From assembly GCA_964549915.1 (NCBI GenBank), contig CAZJWX010000007.1:53816-117815 (forward strand): a stretch of 64,000 nt of DNA, given 5' to 3'. This document shows positions 44,801 to 51,664 of the stretch, piece after piece (within the stretch, counting starts at the first letter, position 1; each line of letters begins with the position of its first letter). Made by a program: the position numbers and the translations under genes. Source of the stretch: JAUZRW01 sp964549915. GTDB taxonomy: Bacteria > Chloroflexota > Anaerolineae > Aggregatilineales > Phototrophicaceae. The notes under the pieces were generated by a model. It saw only the letters and a list, made by a program, of their open reading frames with translations. It made no database searches and was not told the DNA's origin.

Positions 44801-45500
44801 CACAACGGGTGATACCGCAATGGCACGGGCGAACTACCGCGAGAGCCTCACGATCCGGCGCGAACTGGGTGATAAGCGCGGCATCGCGGATTCGCTGAGC
44901 GACCTGGCCCGCATTGACCTCAACAGCGGGAACTTCGCCGGTGCGGAGCAGATGTTCGCGGATTCACTGCAAATTGCGCGGGAGATCGGCGACCGCCGGG
45001 GGGAGGGCGCGTCGCTGGTGAGCTTCGCCCTGGCCTGCCTGATGCAGGGCAAGCGCGACAAGGCCGATACGATGATCCGTGAGGCGCTGAGCATCGGCGA
45101 AGACATCGGCAGCCTGACGATCCGCGTGCAGGGATACATCGGCCTGGGTGAACTGGCCTTCCTGGCAGGCGATATGGACGAGGCGCTGCATCACTATAAA
45201 CGCGCCCTGACGGCCACCCGCGAAGATGACGGCCTCCCGCTGGCGATGCTGCTCTTCTTACTGGTGAGCATCGCTCGCGTCAAACGTGCCACCGGTGATG
45301 CAGACGGGGCGTTATCGCTGGTGCAGTTGGTCATGCGCTATCCGCGAACCGCCATCGCTATGGTTGAGGCGCGTGCGAAAGAACTGCTGGACGAACTGGA
45401 GCCGCCGCCCACGCCCATCGTCACACCAACCGTAATCGCCGAGCCTGCCAGCACGCAGGATTTGCAGGCCGTCGTTGAGACGCTGCTGCAAGAGGCATGA
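41892..45500 (+). CDS. Ser/Thr protein kinase - STAND NTPase - TPR protein
   Basis: 1202 residues. A Hanks-type kinase occupies about 12-285: Gly loop LGQGGMGAVY, Lys46 in VAVK, HRDIKPDN at 139-146, DFG at 159-161, APE near 185. A STAND/NB-ARC-like NTPase follows at about 325-690: FVGREQEL, Walker A GPGGIGKT (352-359), Walker B LLILDNFEH (Asp426), and a winged-helix-like NKSLLRRDPLGRFFVHEMLR. TPRs fill about 760-1150. It resembles AfsR/LuxR-type STAND regulators but has no DNA-binding domain, so output may be phosphorylation of unknown targets. ATG 41892 has a weak ribosome binding site. Confidence 0.92.
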   Translation: MRPNTTFINNRFEIKPDDADSFLGQGGMGAVYRGVDAVTRQEVAVKMLKADPIRRNPDLIRRFEREGEALRQLNHPNIVKMLDACECDGAHYLVMEYVGGGSLRAVLEKEKQLSVQRALYIALDLADALTRAHRLGILHRDIKPDNVLLAEDGTPRLTDFGMARLGSEPHITEDGAIVGTMAYIAPEVFQGNEPDERSDIWSFGIMLYEMLVGQRPFPQMEAAPLINAILTHPVPRIEQVRPDLPTALVDLVQRMLEKNRDARIPSVRMVGVELEVVIRGATTSLQRVVSADDSTGRFQLHTTEFPPISDVERIRIPHNLPNQPTAFVGREQELADVSELFRSGARLVTLLGPGGIGKTRLALHLAERNLETFGDGVYFVPLASIEDASFIVSTIAEQIGLEFSSADTRDDLLNYLREKRMLLILDNFEHVTDGAGLVSDLLSASPELCVVATSRERLRLRGEQIYEVGGMMIPNELGENPDWLVQLPAAKLFTQSALRVMPDFAIDDQETAHNVAEIIRLVQGLPLGIELAAAWLEALPLEEIVSEVRGSLDFLETDLRDVPERHRSIRSLFDYSWNLMTPEEQASFLKLSVFRDGFAREAAQTVAGASLRTLTNLVNKSLLRRDPLGRFFVHEMLRQYAEEKLRDQPEVKMATYRAHAQYYAQFAAKLASAFNTQREINAIRAMDAEIENVRLMWRNVVEHGHYPLLDDVQDTMIFYYLAHSLLLEGHTAFKSLADALEAAGDSGDRYWRARVRQAWLATRFGAHDEVLRLNWGAVEYFEERDLLELSYAHNGLSYAHMAYGDYDEAIACAQAALNACNSASQRDPETRKHVMPWYMSMGNMGYAHFLRGDFKIARDIYETVLQAVETMEYSPTGIAYSKNNLGEILRETGETRRAHRLFQEAYDLFATMQQKRGMAFTLNNLGGLLFMEGNYREALEAYQRSYQLHREIGDRMGTAHSLSLLGNVAATTGDTAMARANYRESLTIRRELGDKRGIADSLSDLARIDLNSGNFAGAEQMFADSLQIAREIGDRRGEGASLVSFALACLMQGKRDKADTMIREALSIGEDIGSLTIRVQGYIGLGELAFLAGDMDEALHHYKRALTATREDDGLPLAMLLFLLVSIARVKRATGDADGALSLVQLVMRYPRTAIAMVEARAKELLDELEPPPTPIVTPTVIAEPASTQDLQAVVETLLQEA

Positions 45501-45607
45501 TTCCCGGCGGCGTGCCGAATCCCGCCGCGCTCTGGCTCTGCCCGCTTTGCGAAGCTGCTGAGCTACCGGGAGGGCGGTGCAGCATTCAAAACATCGAGAG
45601 GAGCATA

Positions 45608-45958
45608 ATGTCCGATCATCCGATTCAAGTCTACACCCGTCCGGGATGCCCGATGACGGGATCAGTCATCGGCGTGCTGGAGCAGGCCGAGGTCCCCTAC
45701 TTGCGCATCGACATCTACCAGGACGAAGCCGCCCGCGAATACGTGCGGCGCGTCAATCGCGGCCATGAGAGCGTGCCCACCGTCCGCTTCCCGGATGGCA
45801 GCACCCTGACCGAACCGGGGCCGCTGGAATTGCGCAACAAGCTGCAAGAGATGGGGCACCGCGTCCCCTGGATCGCATTGTTGCGCAGCAACTGGCCGCT
45901 GGCGCTGACGGCAGGCGTGGTGATCTTCGCCTTGCTGCGCTTCTTCGAAATCCTCTGA
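45608..45958 (+). CDS. Tail-anchored glutaredoxin-like protein
   Basis: 116 residues from ATG 45608 with GAGAGGAG upstream. A glutaredoxin/NrdH-type fold at about 5-80 starts IQVYTRPGCPMTGSVIGVLE. The active site is monothiol-like CPMT (Cys14) rather than CPYC. RVNRGHESVPTVRFPDGSTL contains the cis-Pro motif TVP-type loop VPTVRFPDG. A C-terminal TM (WPLALTAGVVIFALLRFFEI) anchors it in the membrane. Its role in membrane-proximal thiol redox or mycoredoxin-type chemistry is inferred. Confidence 0.8.
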   Translation: MSDHPIQVYTRPGCPMTGSVIGVLEQAEVPYLRIDIYQDEAAREYVRRVNRGHESVPTVRFPDGSTLTEPGPLELRNKLQEMGHRVPWIALLRSNWPLALTAGVVIFALLRFFEIL

Positions 45959-46104
45959 GTGCGTTCCATCGTCCGGGATATAAACATTTCATTGTGAATG
46001 TCTTCATATCCATATGCATTGTCGTTGCGCGTCTCCTCCTGAATATACTCAAGGAGGAAACAAGCTTTCCTGAACGGTTTATAACTTCAAAAGGAGAACG
46101 CTCA

Positions 46105-47475
46105 ATGCATCGATTCAGTTTTGTGTTCGTTGCCCTCTTGCTTGTGCTGATCCCGGCGCAGGCACAAGACCTCAGCGCGAATCTGCGCGTGGCGCACTTT
46201 TCGCCGGATGCCCCCGAAGTCGATATTTATGTAGACGGTGAAGTCGCGGTGGAAGCCCTGGCCTTCCCCGATGTGACACCCTTCCTGGAACTGGCAGCGG
46301 GCGAATACGAAGTCGCCGTTGCTCCGGCGGGCACGTCGCTGGATGACGCCGTGATTGGCCCGGCGACGATTGACCTGGACGAAGGCACGTTCACAACGGT
46401 AGCGGCAGTCGGCTCGCTGGCTGCAGAAACGTTGACTGTGACGGTGTTTGAGGAAGACCTGGCTGCCCCCTACGAAGCGAATTTCGCCCGCATCACCACC
46501 GTCCACGCCATCGAAGGCGCACCTGCGGTGGATCTGTACGGGAGCAATGCCCTGCTCGTGCAGGCGCTGCGCTTCCCCTCCGCCAATAATGACGGCGCTT
46601 TCACCCGCGACCTGCCCGCTGGCGAAATTGACCTGGAAGTCACCGTTGCGGAGAATCGCGACGCAGTGCTGACCCGCGCCAGCAACGTAGCGCTGGAAGC
46701 GGAAACCCCGTACTTGATCGCCGCTGTTGGCACGCCGGAGAACCCGCTGCTGCTGGTACGCAGCGAGGAAGAAGTGCTGGTGATGCCGCTCTTCCAGCCC
46801 GAAGACTTCGCCACAGAGGCCACGCCGGAACCGCGCACCGTCGCAGTGGAGCGCGCTGCCCAGGTGCGCGTAGCGCACTTCTCGCCGGATGCCCCGGCAG
46901 TCGATGTCTACGTCGATGGTGAAGTCGCGGTCGAAGCACTGGAATACCCGGTTGTGACGGACTTCCTGGAACTGGAACCGGGCACGTACAGCATTGCCGT
47001 CGCCCCGGCGGGCACGTCGCTGGATGACGCTGTGATTGGCCCCTTGAATGTGGCCTTCGAGGAGCAGAGCGTGCAGACTATCGCTGCCGTCGGCTCGGTG
47101 GATGCCGGGACGCTGACCGCGACGGTCATCGTGGAAGACGGCAACCCCATCTCGGAAGACAATGCCCGCGTGACCTTCATCCATGCGGTTGAAGATGCGC
47201 CGGGTGTCGATGTCTACGGCAGCAATGCCCTGCTCGTGCAGAGCCTGCGCTTCCCCTCTGCCAACAGCGACGGCGGCTTCACCCGCGAGATTCCGGCGGG
47301 CGAAATCAACTTCACGATCACCGTCGCCGAGAATCGCGATGCCGTTCTGGCCAGCGCGAATAACATCGACCTGGAAGACGGTGTGTTCTACATCGTCGCC
47401 GCCATCGGCACGGCAGAAGAGCCAGGGCTGCTGGTCGTGACGGGTGATGAAGTCATCTTCGACCCCTTCGACTAA
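46105..47475 (+). CDS. Secreted DUF4397 tandem-repeat protein
   Basis: 456 residues with a signal peptide (about 1-20, ending AQAQ) and AAGGAG nine bases before ATG 46105. Two long repeats run at about 25-235 and 252-456. Each starts VRVAHFSPDAP.VD.YVDGEV and includes VAPAGTSLDDAVIG, YGSNALLVQ.LRFPSAN and VTVAENRDAVL-type strands, i.e. DUF4397 beta modules. The two halves are nearly identical even at DNA level, implying recent duplication or gene conversion. It is probably an abundant surface or adhesive protein. It is followed by a strong terminator. Confidence 0.88.
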   Translation: MHRFSFVFVALLLVLIPAQAQDLSANLRVAHFSPDAPEVDIYVDGEVAVEALAFPDVTPFLELAAGEYEVAVAPAGTSLDDAVIGPATIDLDEGTFTTVAAVGSLAAETLTVTVFEEDLAAPYEANFARITTVHAIEGAPAVDLYGSNALLVQALRFPSANNDGAFTRDLPAGEIDLEVTVAENRDAVLTRASNVALEAETPYLIAAVGTPENPLLLVRSEEEVLVMPLFQPEDFATEATPEPRTVAVERAAQVRVAHFSPDAPAVDVYVDGEVAVEALEYPVVTDFLELEPGTYSIAVAPAGTSLDDAVIGPLNVAFEEQSVQTIAAVGSVDAGTLTATVIVEDGNPISEDNARVTFIHAVEDAPGVDVYGSNALLVQSLRFPSANSDGGFTREIPAGEINFTITVAENRDAVLASANNIDLEDGVFYIVAAIGTAEEPGLLVVTGDEVIFDPFD

Positions 47476-47863
47476 TCCCACAATCCCAACCCACATAGCA
47501 CGAACCAGAGGGACGCTTCACGGAGCGTCCCTTTTTTGCGCCTCCCAGGGCGAATCCGCCTCAAACCGTGCATGGCGTGCAGAAGGGGAGAATAGCGGGC
47601 GAAACATTGCGAATTACCCGTTTTCGCCTTCCGTCTGCCCTCCACAGTAGGGGGACGCAAGGAGGGAGGACACTCCGCTGTAGGAGGTCGCAAGGGCGGG
47701 ATACCAGCGGAAACATGGCTCGTTGGGTACTTCAATGATCAGACGTCAACTTGTCATGCCCAATCGCCACCCAACGCGCAACGCACGAACGCAACCGCAT
47801 GATGTTCGATTCTATTCGCCTTCACACTGCTTCTGGGGTGGCATCTTGTGCTAGAATGTCCGC
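47476..47863. other. Intergenic region after the DUF4397 gene
   Basis: This 388-bp gap contains the terminator at 47510-47537, the GCGGGCGAAACAT motif (47594-47607) and a C-run/G-run element (47628-47690) like those at 2735 and 53154. No gene is supportable. Confidence 0.55.
47510..47537 (+). terminator. Rho-independent terminator of the DUF4397 gene
   Basis: A perfect 8-bp stem GGGACGCT/AGCGTCCC with a 6-base loop is followed by six T. Confidence 0.9.
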
Positions 47864-48088
47864 ATGAATGCAGAGAATCCACCTCCAGAAGCAGAAGAAA
47901 CGTACACCGACGGCAGTTTTCTCGTTGATGAATATGGGCGCTACCGACGCATCGGCGCGATTTTTGTGCTGGTTGCGCTGGCGCTGCTGATCGCGGCAAC
48001 CGTCTTCGCCGCCCTGCTCCAGCCTGACCCCGTCGTCACGCCCACGCCGCAAGAGGTCGGCTGGTTGTATGCCGCATTCTGGCTTTGA
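47864..48088 (+). CDS. Small single-TM protein, predicted leaderless mRNA
   Basis: 74 residues: an acidic proline-rich start (MNAENPPPEAEETYTDGSFL), a TM at about 31-52 (IGAIFVLVALALLIAATVFA), then a Pro/Thr tail PDPVVTPTPQEVGWLYAAFW. The -10 TAGAAT (47852-47857) ends six bases before the ATG, so transcription probably begins at the start codon. It may be co-transcribed with the methyltransferase at 48130. The function is unknown. Confidence 0.6.
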   Translation: MNAENPPPEAEETYTDGSFLVDEYGRYRRIGAIFVLVALALLIAATVFAALLQPDPVVTPTPQEVGWLYAAFWL

Positions 48089-48129
48089 ATTTCCCCAGTT
48101 TCCCGCGCCCACACACGAGAGGAAAAACG

Positions 48130-48873
48130 ATGTCCTTATATGACAGCACACGGCACGCCTGGGAGCGCATCTGGGATGATGCCTCGGTGGAAGTCGAGTT
48201 GCAGACGATGCAATATCGCCGTGCCCGCCGCACGATGGAAGCGTTTTTGCCCTACCTGCCGCAGGATGATGTCATTCTGGAAGCGGGCAGCGGCCTCAGC
48301 GCCGCCGTGATTACCCTGCGCGAACGGGGCTATCACGTCATCGGGCTGGATTATGCCGAAAATGCCCTGCACACATCGCGCCATCACACGCCGGATTTGG
48401 AACTATTGGCAGGCGATGTTCACGCGCTGCCCTTTCCGGATGATTCGCTGGGAGCCTATCTATCTTTCGGCGTGCTGGAACACTTCGAGCATGGGATGGG
48501 CGCTGCCCTGCGCGAAGCCTACCGCACCCTGAAACCCGCCGGAGTCGCGGTCATCACGATTCCGTATCCCAACCTCGTTTGGAAGCTGGCGCAGTGGCGG
48601 CGTCAGCAGCAGGGCAAAGAACGCATCGAAGACGACTTCTACGAGAGTACCTACACGCGCCAACAACTGATCGATGCGTGTACCGCCGTCGGGTTCGATG
48701 TTGTGCGGGCGCTACCAACCTCGCATTCCTTCACGCTGTGGGGCCTGGGCAACGTTTTCCAGGGCGAAGGCTATTACCGCACCAGCCTCATCGGCGAGGC
48801 TGCGGGGGATGCGCTGCGCGTCGTTGCGCCCTGGGCCTTTAACTTCATGACGCTCCTCATTGCCCGCAAGTAA
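48130..48873 (+). CDS. Class I SAM-dependent methyltransferase
   Basis: 247 residues from ATG 48130 with GAGAGG upstream. Motif I is ILEAGSGLSAAVITL (near 46-60), then IGLDYAENAL, LLAGDVHALPFPDDSLGAYL, and SFGVLEHFEHG (post-II/III). The C-terminal region KLAQWRRQQQGKERIEDDFY, YTRQQLIDACTAVGFDVV is typical of Methyltransf_11 enzymes acting on lipids or polysaccharides. The substrate is unknown. It follows a small membrane gene with 41 bases between. Confidence 0.82.
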   Translation: MSLYDSTRHAWERIWDDASVEVELQTMQYRRARRTMEAFLPYLPQDDVILEAGSGLSAAVITLRERGYHVIGLDYAENALHTSRHHTPDLELLAGDVHALPFPDDSLGAYLSFGVLEHFEHGMGAALREAYRTLKPAGVAVITIPYPNLVWKLAQWRRQQQGKERIEDDFYESTYTRQQLIDACTAVGFDVVRALPTSHSFTLWGLGNVFQGEGYYRTSLIGEAAGDALRVVAPWAFNFMTLLIARK

Positions 48874-48926
48874 ATCGTGCTTTTGCTGCCCCATGCTACA
48901 ATGCAAGCAGGCCAGGGAGGTGAATC

Positions 48927-49475
48927 ATGCCCACTGACATTCGCCAGATTAGCATTACAGAATTTACCGCTTTCGTGCAGCAACCAGAGAATGCACCCAA
49001 GCGCTTTGAACTCATCAACGGGGAGATTGTCGAAGTGCCTCCCAATCCATTTACCTCGGTGATTGCGGGTTTGATTTTGTATGCGATCCAACATTGGCTG
49101 ACCAGCAATGGGAAAAGTGGCTATGTAACGGGCAAAGGTGGCGGCTTCATCATTGAAGGCAACATTTTTGCGCCAGATGTCGCCTATGTACGAGAGCTTC
49201 CCACTAGCCAGGGTTATGAACCGATTCCCCCTGTGCTGGCAGTAGAAGTCATTTCTGAACCCCGTAACAACACCGAACAGACCGACCTTCGGCGCAAGCT
49301 AGCGATTTATTTGCAAGCAGGTGTTGTGGTCTGGGTAGTGGATTATGTCGCGCAGCAAGTTGAAATCCACCGCGCAGGACAATCTGTGGATGTGCTAGGG
49401 CTAGAAGATACGCTCTCCGGTGAGGGTTGGTTGCCGGGTTTGACGATCCCAGTGAAAGCGATTTTCCCCGAATGA
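48927..49475 (+). CDS. Uma2-family (DUF820) endonuclease-like protein
   Basis: 182 residues with the PD-(D/E)XK-like Uma2 core: RFELINGEIVEVPPNPF, FAPDVAYVRELP and VLAVEVISEPRNN (catalytic Asp...Glu-x-Ile region), then KLAIYLQAGVVVWVVDYVAQ. Base composition is lower in GC than in neighbours, consistent with the mobile or expanded nature of this family. -10-like TACAAT and an AGGGAGGTG ribosome binding site precede the ATG. A second Uma2 paralogue is at 61585. The physiological role is unknown. Confidence 0.88.
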   Translation: MPTDIRQISITEFTAFVQQPENAPKRFELINGEIVEVPPNPFTSVIAGLILYAIQHWLTSNGKSGYVTGKGGGFIIEGNIFAPDVAYVRELPTSQGYEPIPPVLAVEVISEPRNNTEQTDLRRKLAIYLQAGVVVWVVDYVAQQVEIHRAGQSVDVLGLEDTLSGEGWLPGLTIPVKAIFPE

Positions 49476-49494
49476 TGACCCCATTGGACAGGCC

Positions 49495-50457
49495 ATGCAG
49501 ATGACGCAGACGAAGGTGATTGTCACGGGTGGCGCGGGATTCATCGGCTCGCACATTGCCGCCCGTTTGATTCAGGATGGGCACGATGTCCACATCGTCG
49601 ATAACTTCCTCACGGGCAGGCGCAGCAACATCGCCTATCTGGAGTCCCTGGGGGATTTCGTGCTGCACCAGACCAGCATACTGGATACGGATGCGCTGCG
49701 GACGATTTTCCAGGGCGCGGATGTGGTCTACCATCAGGCGGCGCTGCCCTCGGTACCGCTCAGCGTGAATGATCCGCAGCGCGTACACGAAATCTGCGCG
49801 ACGGGGACGCTCAGCGTGCTGACTGCCGCGCGTGATGCGGGCGTGCGCCGCGTGGTCTACGCGGCCTCATCCGCGGCCTATGGCGACAACGAACACGGCG
49901 TGCAATCCGAAGACCTGCCGCCTGCGCCGCTCTCGCCTTATGGCGCTGCCAAGCTCAGCGGGGAGGTCTACTGCCGGGCTTTCCACGCGACGTACGGCCT
50001 GGAAACCGTCGCATTGCGCTATTTCAACGTCTTCGGCGCACGGCAAGACCCCAACTCGGACTATGCAGCGGTGATTCCCAAGTTCATCACTTGCATGGTG
50101 CAGGGCGAAGCGCCGACGATCTACGGCACTGGCGAACAGTCCAGGGATTTCATCTATATTGAAAATGTGGTGCGAGGCAACCTGCTGGCGGCGGCGGCTC
50201 CCAATGCCGCTGGCGAAGTCATCAATCTGGCGACGGGCACGGCGATCACCGTCAACCAGCTTGTGCAGACGCTGAACGACATCCTCGGCAGCGACCTTCA
50301 GCCAGAATATGCCCCGGTGCGTGAGAGTGACATCCTGCATTCCCGCGCCGACATTGAAAAAGCCGTCCGCCTGCTGGATTTCACGCCCCTGGTCAGCTTC
50401 GAAGAAGGGCTGGCGCGGACTGTGGCGTGGTATCGGGAGCAAATCGAATCGCCCTAG
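49495..50457 (+). CDS. NAD-dependent epimerase/dehydratase (UDP-sugar 4-epimerase-like)
   Basis: 320 residues of the extended SDR family. It has the nucleotide-binding VTGGAGFIGSHIA, catalytic VVYAASSAAYGD and SPYGAAKLSGEVY (Tyr-x3-Lys), the NVFGARQDPNSDYA substrate loop, and SRDFIYIENVVRGNLLA near 217. These WbpP/TviC-type features suggest epimerisation of UDP-GlcNAc/GlcNAcA or UDP-Glc. It would provide surface-glycan precursors for the GT9, GT2 and GT39 enzymes nearby, which is inference. Confidence 0.85.
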   Translation: MQMTQTKVIVTGGAGFIGSHIAARLIQDGHDVHIVDNFLTGRRSNIAYLESLGDFVLHQTSILDTDALRTIFQGADVVYHQAALPSVPLSVNDPQRVHEICATGTLSVLTAARDAGVRRVVYAASSAAYGDNEHGVQSEDLPPAPLSPYGAAKLSGEVYCRAFHATYGLETVALRYFNVFGARQDPNSDYAAVIPKFITCMVQGEAPTIYGTGEQSRDFIYIENVVRGNLLAAAAPNAAGEVINLATGTAITVNQLVQTLNDILGSDLQPEYAPVRESDILHSRADIEKAVRLLDFTPLVSFEEGLARTVAWYREQIESP

Positions 50458-50528
50458 CATTCGATTTCTGCGGCAGCTTGCACTACAATCCCGCGCATCG
50501 CCAATAGATTTCTTGAAAGAGACTCACA

Positions 50529-51416
50529 ATGGACTTCTTACGCACGCCGGATGAACGGTTCGCCAGTTTGCCGGGGTATGACTTCGCGCCGCACTACCTC
50601 GACTCCATCGAAGGAGCACGGGTGCATTACGTCGATGAGGGCAGCGGCGAAACCATCCTCTGCCTGCATGGGGAACCGTCGTGGGCGTTTCTGTATCGCC
50701 ACATCATCAACGCCCTGCGCGACGAATGTCGTCTGGTCGCGCCGGATCTGCTGGGATTCGGGCGCAGCGACAAACCCGCCACCCTCGAAGACCACACCTT
50801 CGATTTTCACTATCAATGGCTGGTGCATTTTGTGGAAGCGCTGGATTTGCAGGACATCACGCTGGTCGTGCAGGATTGGGGTGGCTTGCTGGGCTTGCCC
50901 TATGCCGCGCATCATCCCGAACGCATCAAGCGGCTGGTGATTATGAATACCGGGCTGGGCACGGGCGACATCCCCCTGGGTGAAGGCTTCACGCGCTGGC
51001 AGGAATTTGCGCGGCGCGTGGGCACCAGCCTGGAGCCAGGGCAGCTCGTGGGGATGACTTCGCAGCAGAAGATCAGCGATGATGTGGCCGCCGCCTATGA
51101 CGCCCCCTTCCCGGATGCCAGCTACCGCGCTGGAGTCGCCGCCATGCCGCTGATTGTGCCGAGCACCCCCGATATGCCTGGCGCAGCGCTGAGCCAGCAG
51201 GCACGCGAAATCTTCAAGACCTGGCAGAAGCCGACGCTGGTGATGTTCAGCGACAAAGACCCGGTGACGGCTGGCGGCGAACGCTTCTTCCGCAAGTGGA
51301 TCCCTGGCGCACAGGGTCAGCCCGAAATCACCATCGAAGGCGCGGGACACTTCTTGCAGGAGGAAAAAGGCGCGGAAATCGCCGGGCACATCCGGGCTTT
51401 CATAGGGCGGACGTGA
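50529..51416 (+). CDS. Haloalkane dehalogenase-like alpha/beta hydrolase (HLD-I type)
   Basis: 295 residues. The oxyanion motif LHGEPSWAFLYR (about 46-57), nucleophile Asp116 in VVQDWGGLLG with the halide-stabilising Trp117, acid Asp in FSDKDPVT near 250, and the catalytic His in GAGHFLQEEKG near 277 match the HLD-I group (DhlA/DhmA-like) that hydrolyses haloalkanes to alcohols. A cap domain lies at about 148-215. The Asp nucleophile (not Ser) and HGEPxW make this more specific than a general hydrolase, but the natural substrate is unknown. Confidence 0.85.
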   Translation: MDFLRTPDERFASLPGYDFAPHYLDSIEGARVHYVDEGSGETILCLHGEPSWAFLYRHIINALRDECRLVAPDLLGFGRSDKPATLEDHTFDFHYQWLVHFVEALDLQDITLVVQDWGGLLGLPYAAHHPERIKRLVIMNTGLGTGDIPLGEGFTRWQEFARRVGTSLEPGQLVGMTSQQKISDDVAAAYDAPFPDASYRAGVAAMPLIVPSTPDMPGAALSQQAREIFKTWQKPTLVMFSDKDPVTAGGERFFRKWIPGAQGQPEITIEGAGHFLQEEKGAEIAGHIRAFIGRT

Positions 51417-51525
51417 CGCCGTTGCAATTCTATTACTAATACCTCCCATAAGCGTAAGCTGATTACTTAGAAAACGGGGACAGCATGAGTCCGTTCGCTT
51501 GTGAACGCCCTGCCTTTTTGGTAAG

Positions 51526-51546
51526 ATACGGGTGGTTTTGTGTAAA
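51526..51546 (+). repeat. R1-related fragment (copy E)
   Basis: A 16-base identity, ACGGGTGGTTTTGTGT, with the centre of R1 copy A. The flanks are not alignable, so this may be a decayed remnant or chance. Confidence 0.4.
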
Positions 51547-51586
51547 ATAGCACAATTGAAACAGGACGTTCGTCATAGGCAGGCTG

Positions 51587-51613
51587 CGGCGAACCACCTT
51601 CGGCGATTTTTTG
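51587..51613 (+). terminator. Possible terminator upstream of coxB
   Basis: Stem CGGCGAA/TTCGGCG with one mismatch and a 5-base loop is followed by ATTTTTTG. It may end the dehalogenase transcript. Confidence 0.4.
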
Positions 51614-51664
51614 CACCCGATTTCTCGAACTATCGAATGACCTTGTAGGTAGGAACATCCCCTT

